Shown piece after piece: positions 16,080 through 24,304 of a stretch of 41,481 nt of DNA. This DNA is from Treponema sp. (GTDB lineage Bacteria; Spirochaetota; Spirochaetia; Treponematales; Breznakiellaceae), in the NCBI GenBank assembly GCA_031284105.1, contig JAITAN010000256.1, positions 1 through 41,481 of the forward strand, given 5' to 3'. The position numbers and the translations under genes are program-made. Numbering within the stretch: position 1 is the stretch's first letter; the number at the start of each line of letters is the position of its first letter. The notes beneath the pieces are model-generated. The model was not told the origin of the DNA and did not search any database. It saw nothing but the letters and a program-made list of their open reading frames with translations.

Positions 16080-16705
16080 TATACTGTCCTCCTTGAAGGT
16101 TTTATAATCGTATAAAACAACGCTATTATATAGCCTAACAGCAGCAAAGCACCCGAAACTGTCGCTAGGGTACGTATGGGAAAAAAGTCCGTCTTATCAG
16201 AAGCGTTAAACAATTCAATAAAACCTTGTGCACCGCCCGGAAGCGAAAGCGCCATGAATCCCAACGGCTCTCTGATAAGGGAAAGAGCGATGATAATGAT
16301 GCCTGTTACGCACGCTCCACTCATTGTTTCAAATACGGTCTCAGATATGTTTAGCGGCTCCAGTTTCTCAAGGGGAAATCTTCCAAGAAAAGACACCGGA
16401 ACCAGCAACGTAACATACAAAAGCTCCACTGTCAACAAAGGACTTATAAACCAGAGAACAAAGAGAAATACTGCCGTAATAAAACTGGACAAAAATACCA
16501 CGACGATAATTTTTCCCTCATGTGGTAATAGTGGTCTTGCCGCAAAGACCGCTAGTGCCGTTAAGACATATACCCATACAAGGGCAACGGTAATCACAAT
16601 GCCAAATGACAACCGACTTGAAGAAAAAAGCAGAAGTCCCACGCACATCAACGTGAAAAGAGGATTCTGTGTATTAAAAAAGATTTGCGATACGCTTTTT
16701 CTCAT
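16079..16705 (-). CDS. rnfE: RnfE-like membrane subunit lacking the cluster cysteines
   Basis: This is a 208-residue, six-helix membrane protein. NPLF near residue 14 and SLIREPLGF near 145 match the N-P-x-x and L-R-E-x-x-G landmarks of RnfE/NqrD. The classical NCIVxGR motif reads VPVSFLGR (102-109), with Val in place of Cys; the N-terminal G-L-C-P cysteine is replaced, with only a displaced C21 nearby. It should pair with RnfA in the membrane. The ATG overlaps the rnfG stop as ATGA, indicating translational coupling. Confidence 0.78.
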   Translation of the reverse strand: MRKSVSQIFFNTQNPLFTLMCVGLLLFSSSRLSFGIVITVALVWVYVLTALAVFAARPLLPHEGKIIVVVFLSSFITAVFLFVLWFISPLLTVELLYVTLLVPVSFLGRFPLEKLEPLNISETVFETMSGACVTGIIIIALSLIREPLGFMALSLPGGAQGFIELFNASDKTDFFPIRTLATVSGALLLLGYIIALFYTIIKPSRRTV

Positions 16706-17121
16706 GGCAGCATCTCCTTTTCGATACGCCTAATATAAGTATCAATTACTCCTCGGTGAATACCATTGAAAACCGCCCGTGCATGATTGCTCAGAGGGAG
16801 AACCCCGATCTTGTCGGCAGTTTCACCAGTTCCGGGAATAAACGCCAAACATGAAACTAAAATACCGTTATCAATTATGGAGAAAAGAAGGGCTTTACCT
16901 TCAAATCCACCGCTTGTACCAGTAAACCGATACCAAGTTCCAAGTGAAGTTCTGCCGAGAACCTCTTTATCCAAGCGCCTCGTATCTTCCGTCTGAGCGA
17001 GCGTTTTATTTACCGCCTGTATAAGCGCATCGTTTTGTACGGATCGGGTTAAAAAGAACAAAAGCCAGAGACAAAGAAGCAGTCCGGCTATCCAAGCACA
17101 TACGATACCTGTATTTTTCAC
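16702..17121 (-). CDS. rnfG: short RnfG-like subunit without the FMN attachment motif
   Basis: The product has 139 residues; RnfG is usually about 190-210. There is one N-terminal membrane anchor (about 8-27), then a small extracytoplasmic domain with WYRFTGTSGGFEGKALLF, which resembles the G-Y-x-G-P-I strand of the FMN-binding domain. The S/T-G-A-T sequence near the C-terminus, whose Thr carries covalent FMN in RnfG, is not present. Identification therefore depends strongly on position between rnfD and rnfE. It starts with GTG, overlapping the rnfD stop as GTGA. Confidence 0.62.
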   Translation of the reverse strand: MKNTGIVCAWIAGLLLCLWLLFFLTRSVQNDALIQAVNKTLAQTEDTRRLDKEVLGRTSLGTWYRFTGTSGGFEGKALLFSIIDNGILVSCLAFIPGTGETADKIGVLPLSNHARAVFNGIHRGVIDTYIRRIEKEMLP

Positions 17122-18080
17122 AATACAATCCCCCGTTTGGTGTACAAAGTTCGTCTCTCAATCCCCCGGACCATGGGAACCAGCACGTTCAGCAGAGCCA
17201 CCGCAAAGAATGCACCGTACGCTTCCCCACCTTGATACCTGAAGGTAAAAGTGAAAACAGCCGCTATAAAAGCGGCCGACAAGGCTCCCCATATTGATTT
17301 TGGTCCAGTAACCGGCTCTGTTACCAGAAAAAACGCCGCAACCAATGTTCCACCCGACAGAAATCCGCCCAAAATGTCGCCGTTACCAAAACCGCCTCCT
17401 GCAGGTAATGCGCCAAAAAGCCGTATCAGCAGTCCGTATACGCCAAGGTAGACAATAGGTACCCACGCGCGGCTCACTTGAGACGCCAGCATGAGAATCG
17501 TTCCCAAAAGAAGCGCCATCACGCCTCTATCTGCAATGATGTTTGCACCGGTTGCATTGAATAGTGTTATATAACTGTCGGGCAGTTCTGCGCCAAAAGT
17601 TGAAAACACGGTTTTATTCAAAAAGTCACTGATAATGCCCGCAATAATCTCATTTTTGGGAACTGTCGTACTTGCTAAAGCCTGCTCGTACGCAGACTGC
17701 CAGCTGAAGCGGATAAAAAGCCAGCCGCCTAGTGCAGGATTCAACCAGTTGGTACCGAGACCGCCGAAACTGTACTTAACGACTATCATGGCAAAGACCA
17801 CGCCTATTGCCGCATATATCGGGTTGATATGGTTCGGTAACATCAGGGTTAACACTAAAGCCGATGTAACGGCGCTTCCATCCCTGAGCATGGCGGCTTT
17901 TTCGGTTCTGAAATAGACGATGAATTCACAGAAAAATGCCACAATTATCGTTGTTACCGCGATAATAAGAGACAAGAAAGAATCTGATATGGAAGACTGC
18001 ACGATCGCCATGAAAGCGGCAAGACTTACCAGCCACATTCTGCTCGTTGTAGAGCGGGAAAGATTTACCTGAGGTCTCAT
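17118..18080 (-). CDS. rnfD: RnfD-like membrane subunit
   Basis: The 320-residue polytopic protein has the family landmarks RDGSAVTSALVLTLMLP (66-82), FGGLGTNWLNPALGGW (105-120) and the C-terminal LSGGTLVAAFFLVTEPVTGP. In Rnf, RnfD carries FMN covalently on a Thr facing the outside. The matching segment here reads ITLFNATGAN, so T177 may still be the site, but the usual D-x-x-S-G-A-T context needed for the ApbE/Ftp flavin transferase is weak. It works with RnfG, RnfE and RnfA in the membrane. The ATG overlaps the rnfC stop as ATGA. Confidence 0.88.
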   Translation of the reverse strand: MRPQVNLSRSTTSRMWLVSLAAFMAIVQSSISDSFLSLIIAVTTIIVAFFCEFIVYFRTEKAAMLRDGSAVTSALVLTLMLPNHINPIYAAIGVVFAMIVVKYSFGGLGTNWLNPALGGWLFIRFSWQSAYEQALASTTVPKNEIIAGIISDFLNKTVFSTFGAELPDSYITLFNATGANIIADRGVMALLLGTILMLASQVSRAWVPIVYLGVYGLLIRLFGALPAGGGFGNGDILGGFLSGGTLVAAFFLVTEPVTGPKSIWGALSAAFIAAVFTFTFRYQGGEAYGAFFAVALLNVLVPMVRGIERRTLYTKRGIVL

Positions 18081-19393
18081 GTATGCGCTCCTTTACTGAT
18101 TGCGCGAATGGTAGTACTGATAGGCAGTCGTGAAGGACAGACCACTTCACAGCACCCGCATCCATGGCAATCTACCGAAGGTGGATTCTCCGGCATACTG
18201 ATGATCTGTTTGTACAACGACTCAGGATCAATCCCCATAGGGCAGACTGCACGACACTCCCCGCAGCCGATACAGCTTCTTGAAACGGTACCGCCGATCT
18301 CCTTTGCCAAAAGCGCTAACACCGCATAACTTGTTTTTGTTACCGGTTCATCAAGATCAAGCACGGTACGCCCTAAGAAAGGCGACCCTATCACAATCCG
18401 TGCGGGATCAGCTATAAGTCCGCCGCATTGCTCAAAAACATCGCGGAGCCGCGTTCCTATACGCACCTTCAGCACATTAGGCGCCTTCACCGCAGAACCG
18501 CCTATGGCAACGTACCTATCCAGTATTGGTTTGTGGAATTTTACCGCATCGTGTATCGCGGATGCTGTAGAAGGGCATAACATAAAAAGACGTCCCAACA
18601 AGGCGTTTTCTTTTTTTTCATAATCTCTCAGTACCAACTCAAGTTCCCGCTGGTTGTGTTGAGGGTATCTGTTTCCTACGGCTACTACCGCTATGGGAGT
18701 GTTTACAGGATACAAATTGTGCAAAATTTGTACCGTTTTCCGTATGTTATCTATAAGCTGTTTTTCCTTATAAGAAACGGCGTATACGATGCTCGTTGCC
18801 CTGCACGCCTTTGCTGTAATGAGACTGCCTTCAACAACAGCCATGAGCCGTTCATTGCAGATCGCTTTGTCTGCGGCAAACCAAGCGTTGTCAAACACGC
18901 AACGGATTACCACAGTGACTGCCTCTTTCTCCGTAGCAAGATCGTCAAAGAGGTCTACAACCGGTCTTTCCCCTTCATCCATTTCAACTATGCCGTATTC
19001 CGCTATGAGGTGCTGTAATTCAGAGAGTTGTAGATCGATCCACGGATATGCAGGTTCTTTTTTCCCTAACCGTTCAAAACTTCCTTCCATACGTATAACA
19101 AGGGCTTCGTTGACGGTACCGTCTACGGTCTTCCATGAAACCATACGTACGACTTTTCCGGGTACTGTTGCATGAATATTTGCGGAGCCTTGCCCCTGAC
19201 CGCGCCCTATCAGCATACCTTCTTTGACATATTCCCCGATAAACACAATCGGGTACGCCTTGTTTCCCGTATGCTGAATCAAGGATATTACCGACAATAC
19301 CGGTAAAAATGCCGTCTCTGTTGAAGCGCTCTGCGGCGCATAAGGGTCTTCAAAAACAAACCCGCCTCGGGAAAATGAGTACGTTTTTTTCAT
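18077..19393 (-). CDS. rnfC: RnfC-like subunit with two [4Fe-4S] motifs but no NADH/FMN motif
   Basis: The start is set at ATG 19393, overlapping the upstream stop as ATGA; a longer frame to 19423 is possible. The protein has 438 residues. The N-terminal RnfC barrel-sandwich (to about residue 105; RGQGQGSANIHATVPGKV) is present. Two ferredoxin-type motifs remain: C374-C377-C380-C384 and C409-C412-C415-C419. The glycine-rich G-x-G-G-A-G-F-P motif that binds NADH/FMN is replaced by YGIVEMDEGERPVVDLF (133-149), AECEP by VFDNA (166-170), and YPxGGE by YPQHNQ (243-248). In Rnf this subunit is the NADH dehydrogenase; that reaction seems unlikely here. Confidence 0.88.
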   Translation of the reverse strand: MKKTYSFSRGGFVFEDPYAPQSASTETAFLPVLSVISLIQHTGNKAYPIVFIGEYVKEGMLIGRGQGQGSANIHATVPGKVVRMVSWKTVDGTVNEALVIRMEGSFERLGKKEPAYPWIDLQLSELQHLIAEYGIVEMDEGERPVVDLFDDLATEKEAVTVVIRCVFDNAWFAADKAICNERLMAVVEGSLITAKACRATSIVYAVSYKEKQLIDNIRKTVQILHNLYPVNTPIAVVAVGNRYPQHNQRELELVLRDYEKKENALLGRLFMLCPSTASAIHDAVKFHKPILDRYVAIGGSAVKAPNVLKVRIGTRLRDVFEQCGGLIADPARIVIGSPFLGRTVLDLDEPVTKTSYAVLALLAKEIGGTVSRSCIGCGECRAVCPMGIDPESLYKQIISMPENPPSVDCHGCGCCEVVCPSRLPISTTIRAISKGAHT

Positions 19394-21021
19394 GCAGCTA
19401 TCCGTTTGCGGAACAAGTTCCATTTTTTATTATATACTAGCATGTCCTTTTTCCTGTATCTTTTTTGTCCGATATTAAACAACGCAAGAATGCATGGTAA
19501 GATGAGCATCATTATGGGGAGCATATTCTGCGTATCAATATCGGTTTTTACTACATTTTGTTCATTATGCCCTGATTTATCCAAAAAATCCACAAGACTT
19601 TCCAAAGAAAAGGATGGAAAATCGCCGAAATCTCCAATAATTTTTTCTTGTATGCCGGTTCCGCCATTATTCGCGTCATTCAATGATTCGGGAAGGTGTA
19701 TCATACCGGACAAATATTCGCCGTACTCTTTTGTTCCCGTTATAAGTCCATCTTCTCCAACATAATAATGTACATACGTATTACCAATTTTTTTTTCCGA
19801 ATCCACTCCAAGCGAGGTAAACGAAAATGAGGTTTGAAAGGCGAGGTGCGCTTCGTAATCACTCCTCTGAATCAGGTAATCTCCTAGGTACTCGGAGCCT
19901 TCGCGGTATGCGGTAAGCCCCAGTTCGCCGGGCAATATCAAAGCTAGAAAAGCCGCAATGGTAAAAGGAATCGCAGCGCGGGTAAACAACGGCGTTTTGG
20001 CGATGTTTCCAATAATAGGTACCGGCGTGAATCTAATGTGATCCTGCGAACCGCCTTTGTTCGATTCGCCCCACAAAACGAGCGGCAGGACAATACAGGC
20101 GCACCCAAAAACCGCCGCTTCGAACACAAGCGATACGTTGCTAATTATTCCGGTGTATACGTACAGGGCAATAAATAAAAGAAACAAACCGATACTAACT
20201 AAAAGTCCAAGCGGTTTTATATTCGGCAACCGTTGCGCGGCGGTGTGTGCCGTACGCTTGGTGTTTAGTTTTATTCTTTTAACAGGGTGAAAAAAGTACA
20301 TTATCCGTGTCCAAATCGTCTTTTTTGCGTTTCCATAACGCCCTGCGGCAAATAATACCCGCAACGGGGCGGTGATGACGCTCGCCATGGTAAGCATAAT
20401 CGCCGAAAGCGCCAACCCTGCAGAACCGGTAAACGCAAAGCCCGCAAAAAGCGGCGTAAGCGCGAGGGTGATTACCGGCGATTTTGACACCAGTACGGAC
20501 AAGAGCGATGCAATGGCAAACAGCAGGAAGTAAAACATAATAGGTCTATCATAACCCAAAAACTCAATGGAAAAAGGAATATCGCCAAGCGCCTCTGTAA
20601 AAGCCGTGTGTACGGCGCGCGTACCGAGCCTGTTCGCTTCAACCGAAAGCGGAATAAAAAACAGCCGCTTATCATCGCGGACAAAGAATTCCTTGAGCTT
20701 TTCAGCATACCCATCATGCCGCGGATCAAAATCTTCTAAACGTCCTTCCCAAAGGTCTAAGGGAATCGACTCCAGTTCACCGAAATTATCAAGAAAAACC
20801 ATTTGTGTTGATTCCGAAATGTAGAAGCGGCCCAAGTCGATCCGTGAAAGACATTTTCCGATCTCCCTGTCCGGGTACGACGCGTCAAAAGCCAGCACTG
20901 CGTATCCGTTGCTTCCCTCATGTGGTATGATCTTTTCCGCGAGCCTGAAAAGAAATGCCGCAAAGCTCAAAGAGCATACCACGAGTAAAATAACAGGGAT
21001 AATCCGCGATTTCAAAGACAT
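19390..21021 (-). CDS. unknown polytopic membrane protein of the Rnf-like operon
   Basis: The product is 543 residues; I do not recognise the family. There is an N-terminal membrane segment (about 7-27), then a soluble domain (about 30-160) probably outside the cytoplasm, and about seven more segments (near 163-185, two in 188-228, two in 270-317, one near 347-365, one near 503-522). A second loop domain of about 135 residues lies before the last segment, and the end is basic (KRYRKKD, RKRIAA). No cysteine-rich or flavin motif is seen. Its stop overlaps rnfC by ATGA, so it is probably made in fixed proportion with RnfC and may belong to the complex. Confidence 0.72.
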   Translation of the reverse strand: MSLKSRIIPVILLVVCSLSFAAFLFRLAEKIIPHEGSNGYAVLAFDASYPDREIGKCLSRIDLGRFYISESTQMVFLDNFGELESIPLDLWEGRLEDFDPRHDGYAEKLKEFFVRDDKRLFFIPLSVEANRLGTRAVHTAFTEALGDIPFSIEFLGYDRPIMFYFLLFAIASLLSVLVSKSPVITLALTPLFAGFAFTGSAGLALSAIMLTMASVITAPLRVLFAAGRYGNAKKTIWTRIMYFFHPVKRIKLNTKRTAHTAAQRLPNIKPLGLLVSIGLFLLFIALYVYTGIISNVSLVFEAAVFGCACIVLPLVLWGESNKGGSQDHIRFTPVPIIGNIAKTPLFTRAAIPFTIAAFLALILPGELGLTAYREGSEYLGDYLIQRSDYEAHLAFQTSFSFTSLGVDSEKKIGNTYVHYYVGEDGLITGTKEYGEYLSGMIHLPESLNDANNGGTGIQEKIIGDFGDFPSFSLESLVDFLDKSGHNEQNVVKTDIDTQNMLPIMMLILPCILALFNIGQKRYRKKDMLVYNKKWNLFRKRIAA

Positions 21022-21029
21022 GTTTTACC

Positions 21030-21503
21030 CTACAAAAAGACATACGCCGCGGCGATAAAAATGCCCAGCAATCCGCCGACTACCACTTCAAGCGGGGTAT
21101 GCCCATGTATTTCTTTAACCGGATGGTATTCGATTCCTGTTTTTTCAGCGACATTTCTCCCCAAAAAATTTAAGGCGCGCCCTTGTATGCCGGAAGCACG
21201 CCGAACGCCCATTGCGTCCCGTATGACGATCATGGCAAACCACAACGAAATGATAAAGATATTTGAATCAAGTCCTTCCTTGAAAGCCGTTGAGATTGTC
21301 ATAGAAGTAACAAGCGCCGAATGACTTGAAGGCATACCGCCTGTACGCCATGTGAGGACTTCAATCACTTCTTTTATCGTCTTCTTTCTGCGCCTTCTGG
21401 ATAACACTATCACCGCCTTGATAAACTGCGCGAGAAACCAGCTCGTAACCGGCGCTAGAAAAATAGGATTTTCAAAAAACCTCTTTACGGACGCTGTATT
21501 CAT
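21030..21503 (-). CDS. DUF212 / divergent PAP2-family membrane protein
   Basis: This 157-residue protein matches the DUF212 family (YuiD-like), related to PAP2 phosphatases. Visible marks are NPIFLAPVTSWFLAQFIK near the start, the GGMPSSHSALV motif (about 54-64, the PSSH phosphatase signature), IRDAMGVRR and a late HTPLEVVVGGLLG, the second conserved His region. Three or more membrane segments are predicted by eye. The likely role is hydrolysis of a lipid or isoprenoid phosphate, but the substrate is unknown. It lies 10 bases after the GH1 gene and 8 bases before the 543-residue protein, inside the leftward operon. Confidence 0.9.
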   Translation of the reverse strand: MNTASVKRFFENPIFLAPVTSWFLAQFIKAVIVLSRRRRKKTIKEVIEVLTWRTGGMPSSHSALVTSMTISTAFKEGLDSNIFIISLWFAMIVIRDAMGVRRASGIQGRALNFLGRNVAEKTGIEYHPVKEIHGHTPLEVVVGGLLGIFIAAAYVFL

Positions 21504-21513
21504 AAATGGTACC

Positions 21514-22845
21514 CTACCACTCTCCGAAACCAGCTATGACATCTCTAAAGAAATAAGCGCTGTCTTTCAGCGTCCGCTTCTGGGTTTTATAATCTACATG
21601 GACAATGCCGAACCGTTTCGAATATCCCCAAGCCCACTCAAAGTTATCAAGAAACGACCATACAAAATAACCGTTGAGTTTGATCCCCTCTTTAATCAAT
21701 GTTGAACAAACGCTTAAATGGTCTTTGAGGTAGTCTATGCGTTTCTTATCGTGAACCCTACCGTCAGTCTCAACCGTATCGGGGTTTGCATAGCCGTTCT
21801 CGGTAACATAAATGGGAAGGTTTCCACCCGTTACTTCGCTTACCCACGCAATCTGGCGGTACAGTCCCGAAGGAACCACGGGCCAGTCCATATCCGTACG
21901 TTCCTGCCAGAATGGGGCGACGGAGTACTTATGGGGAGAGGCGTCATCCCATGCAACGGCGTTTTCAGAGTAATAGTTCAGCCCAAGGAAGTCTATTTTT
22001 TCCGCAGTTATGTCCAAATCGCCCGGTTTAACAGGAAGTTTTTCGCCTGCTTGAAAGACGATTTCAGGATACCCTCTGCCGATAAGCGGGAACAGAAACA
22101 ATTCCGCCTCAAATGCCCGCGCCCTGCGCGCCGCCTCAATGTCCGCTTTGCTTTTGGATGCCGGACGCGGCGTATTGAGGTTCAGCGTAATGCCGATAGG
22201 CGCTTTGAGACCCGTTCTCCGGTATTCTCTGACCGTTGCGCCGTGCGCCAGCAGTATATGATGAACCGCGCCCGCCGTTTGCACGGGGTCTTTGATCCCG
22301 GGCGCGTGTACACCCCACAAATAACCTAGAAACGTAACGCACAGCGGTTCATTCATGGTTATCCACTGATCCACGCAATCGCCCAACTCCGCAAAACATA
22401 CCTTCGCATATTCAACGAAAGCATCCACGATAAACCGTTCCGCCCAGCCGCCCTTGTCCTGGAGGACTTGCGGTAAGTCCCAATGGTACAATGTTGCGCA
22501 CGCCTGTATGCCGTGTGCATGAAGCTCGGCGCAGAGGTTCCTGTAATAGGCGATTCCTTCTTTATTTACCGCACCGGTACTATTCGACAGAACACGCGGC
22601 CAGGCAATGGAGAAGCGGTAGCTTTGGAAGCCCAGTTTTGCTATGAGCGCAACGTCTTCTTTATAGCGGTGGTATTGATCGCAGGCTATATCGCCGTTTT
22701 CTCCGGCATATACCGCACCCGGTACACGGCAGAATGTATCCCAAATACTCTCGCTCCGCCCACCCTCATGTGTAGCGCCTTCGACCTGATAACTGGCGGT
22801 CGCAGTTCCCCACAAAAAATCTTCTGGAAATTCTAGTTTATGCAT
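21514..22845 (-). CDS. GH1 beta-glucosidase
   Basis: The 443 residues match the usual length of GH1 beta-glucosidases. The N-terminal FLWGTATASYQVEG signature, TLYHWDLPQ, acid/base E166 in TMNEP and nucleophile E349 in YVTENG are all present, as is the C-terminal SFLDNFEWAWGYSKRFG. It hydrolyses terminal beta-glucosides such as cellobiose, or possibly phosphorylated forms, in the cytoplasm; no signal peptide is seen. It is the first gene of the leftward operon that continues into DUF212 and the Rnf-like genes, so sugar supply and the membrane complex may be co-expressed. Confidence 0.95.
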   Translation of the reverse strand: MHKLEFPEDFLWGTATASYQVEGATHEGGRSESIWDTFCRVPGAVYAGENGDIACDQYHRYKEDVALIAKLGFQSYRFSIAWPRVLSNSTGAVNKEGIAYYRNLCAELHAHGIQACATLYHWDLPQVLQDKGGWAERFIVDAFVEYAKVCFAELGDCVDQWITMNEPLCVTFLGYLWGVHAPGIKDPVQTAGAVHHILLAHGATVREYRRTGLKAPIGITLNLNTPRPASKSKADIEAARRARAFEAELFLFPLIGRGYPEIVFQAGEKLPVKPGDLDITAEKIDFLGLNYYSENAVAWDDASPHKYSVAPFWQERTDMDWPVVPSGLYRQIAWVSEVTGGNLPIYVTENGYANPDTVETDGRVHDKKRIDYLKDHLSVCSTLIKEGIKLNGYFVWSFLDNFEWAWGYSKRFGIVHVDYKTQKRTLKDSAYFFRDVIAGFGEW

Positions 22846-22852
22846 GGCTATT

Positions 22853-22882
22853 ATAATAACATAGAAAAGAAGTAATTGACAA
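22853..22882 (-). promoter_or_regulatory. promoter of the GH1-DUF212-rnf operon
   Basis: On the minus strand TTGTCA (22877-22882), an 18-base spacer and TATTAT (22853-22858). Seven bases separate the -10 from the ATG at 22845, so the transcript is probably leaderless. No Shine-Dalgarno sequence precedes the ATG. Confidence 0.6.
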
Positions 22883-23073
22883 GGGTATTATAAAAAAGTT
22901 ATACGAAATGACCTCCTAAAAATTCTTTCAGAAACAATAGGGTAAAGGACGGTAACGTATAGGAATCGGCATTAAAGGTATTGGTAAAGCGGCGTCTTTG
23001 TCCCGCGTTTACCATAGCGGGCGCGTCCATGCCGCCTGAAATTTTCCCCCCATCGGCAAGAAAAAATCTTACC

Positions 23074-23440
23074 TCTAGGGCAACGCCGATTAATTGCGGG
23101 GAAACGGTTTTGAGGGTGTTTTATCGGATAAAAAGAGCAAGCTCTCATACCCTGCCGCTTTTACGCCGTTTAACAGGGCTTTTGCCTTCCCTATCCGTCC
23201 TTTCCTGCTTTTTCATAAAAAAGGACGGACTCCCCCCTATTACGCTCCCGCAGCCCGTTTTACAGGAATCATCGTCCACGCCCTTTGCAACAGGGCCGGC
23301 GCTTGCAAACACATACACAACCGTTCTTCATTATTCTCCGGTATACTACGTTCCCGGTATCCGAATAGCCTCTTCACTATATAAAAGATACGGTTCTCTT
23401 TGCTCTTCACGGTTGATTTCAGCTCCGCCGGCTCCTTCGC
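23074..23440 (-). pseudogene. IS5-group fossil, copy B (left end and transposase C-terminus)
   Basis: This segment aligns along its length with 14472-14805: CTAGGGCAACGCCGATTAAT at the end, TTTTGAGGGTGTTTTATCGG, and TTCACTATATAAAAGATA. Leftward translation gives KSKENRIFYIVKRLFGY followed after a frameshift by VVYRRIMKN, the C-terminal motif of IS5 transposases. The rest of the element is missing. It is broken off near the start of the GC-rich tandem region. Confidence 0.82.
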
Positions 23441-23480
23441 CCAGCCTAGGCGCGTGCCCACACATAAGGCGGGGACTTTG

Positions 23481-23880
23481 CGAAGCAAAGCCCCGCGGAG
23501 CCGCCCCCTCTAATACTTGGGGGGTCGCCCCTCTAATGCCGGGGGCGATGACCCTCTAATGCCGGGGGCGATGACCCTCTAATGCCGGAGGGGTCAACCC
23601 CTCTAATGCTGGGGGTGATGCCCCTCTAACGCTGGGGGCGATGCCCCTCTAACGCTGGGGGGTCAACCCCTCTAACGCTGGGGGCGATGACCCTCTAGTG
23701 CCGGGGGGTCAATCCCTCTAACGCTGGGGGCGATGACCCTCTAGTGCTGGGGGGTCAACCCCTCTAATGCCGGGGGTGATGACTCTCTAATGCCGGGGGT
23801 GATGCCCCTCTAATGCCGGGGGGTCAACCCCTCTAACGCCGGGGGCGTATCGAAGCAAAGTCTCACGGAGCCGCCTCCTC
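23481..23880. repeat. 23-bp tandem array bracketed by 30-bp direct repeats
   Basis: About 15 units of 23 (sometimes 24) bp run from 23505 to 23848 with the pattern CCCCTCTAAYGCYGGGGG plus either CGATGA or GTCAA. The C-run and G-run of each unit can pair. Direct copies of CGAAGCAAAG..CGGAGCCGCC flank it at 23481-23510 and 23851-23880 (26 of 30 bases equal). A second direct pair, AGCCTAGGCGCGTRCCC, lies outside at 23443-23459 and 23943-23959. Units are too short and too alike for CRISPR. No gene is supported. Confidence 0.9.
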
Positions 23881-24006
23881 GCTGCCGGTTGCGTTAGACG
23901 CTTTCGGCATGAGCCGTGAGTTTGAACTCATGGCGCACTTCTAGCCTAGGCGCGTACCCCCACACCCGGCCTGAAGAGAACCCTCACTCCTGCCCGGCGT
24001 GAATCC

Positions 24007-24135
24007 TCATTTACAACCATTCTCACACCGGTAGATGAGCGCGTTATGCAAGGTTTGATTGTCTATAGCAACATTTCCCCGCCGTTTCGGCGGCAATGGC
24101 GCTATTTGCAGGTATTGTTTCCCGCTTAGTTCCAT
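24007..24135 (-). pseudogene. IS427-type transposase N-terminal fragment
   Basis: A 42-codon leftward frame begins MELSGKQYLQIAPLPPKRRG and continues NVAIDNQTLHNALIYRCENGCK, then stops. This is the N-terminus of IS5-family IS427-group transposases (L-P-x-x-R-G-N ... N-A-L-Y ... ENGCKWR). The remainder is absent. A related fragment lies at 37277-37560. Confidence 0.78.
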
Positions 24136-24304
24136 ACTTATTTTTCTCTCTTTACTTCTCGTTCCTTTTGCGAATACGCCCTAGGGGGGGTGAAATTACC
24201 CTATCGCTCTCCGCCGGCAGAATGAAGAAAGCGAATCCGATCCTCGATGTTCTAAACCCGTTTGCGAATAGTTTTTCTACCTATACTTTTTATATGTGTT
24301 TCGT

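Noticed and set aside
23505..23848. Possible CRISPR array
   Set aside because: Units are 23 bp, contiguous and similar along their whole length; there are no unique spacers and no cas genes.
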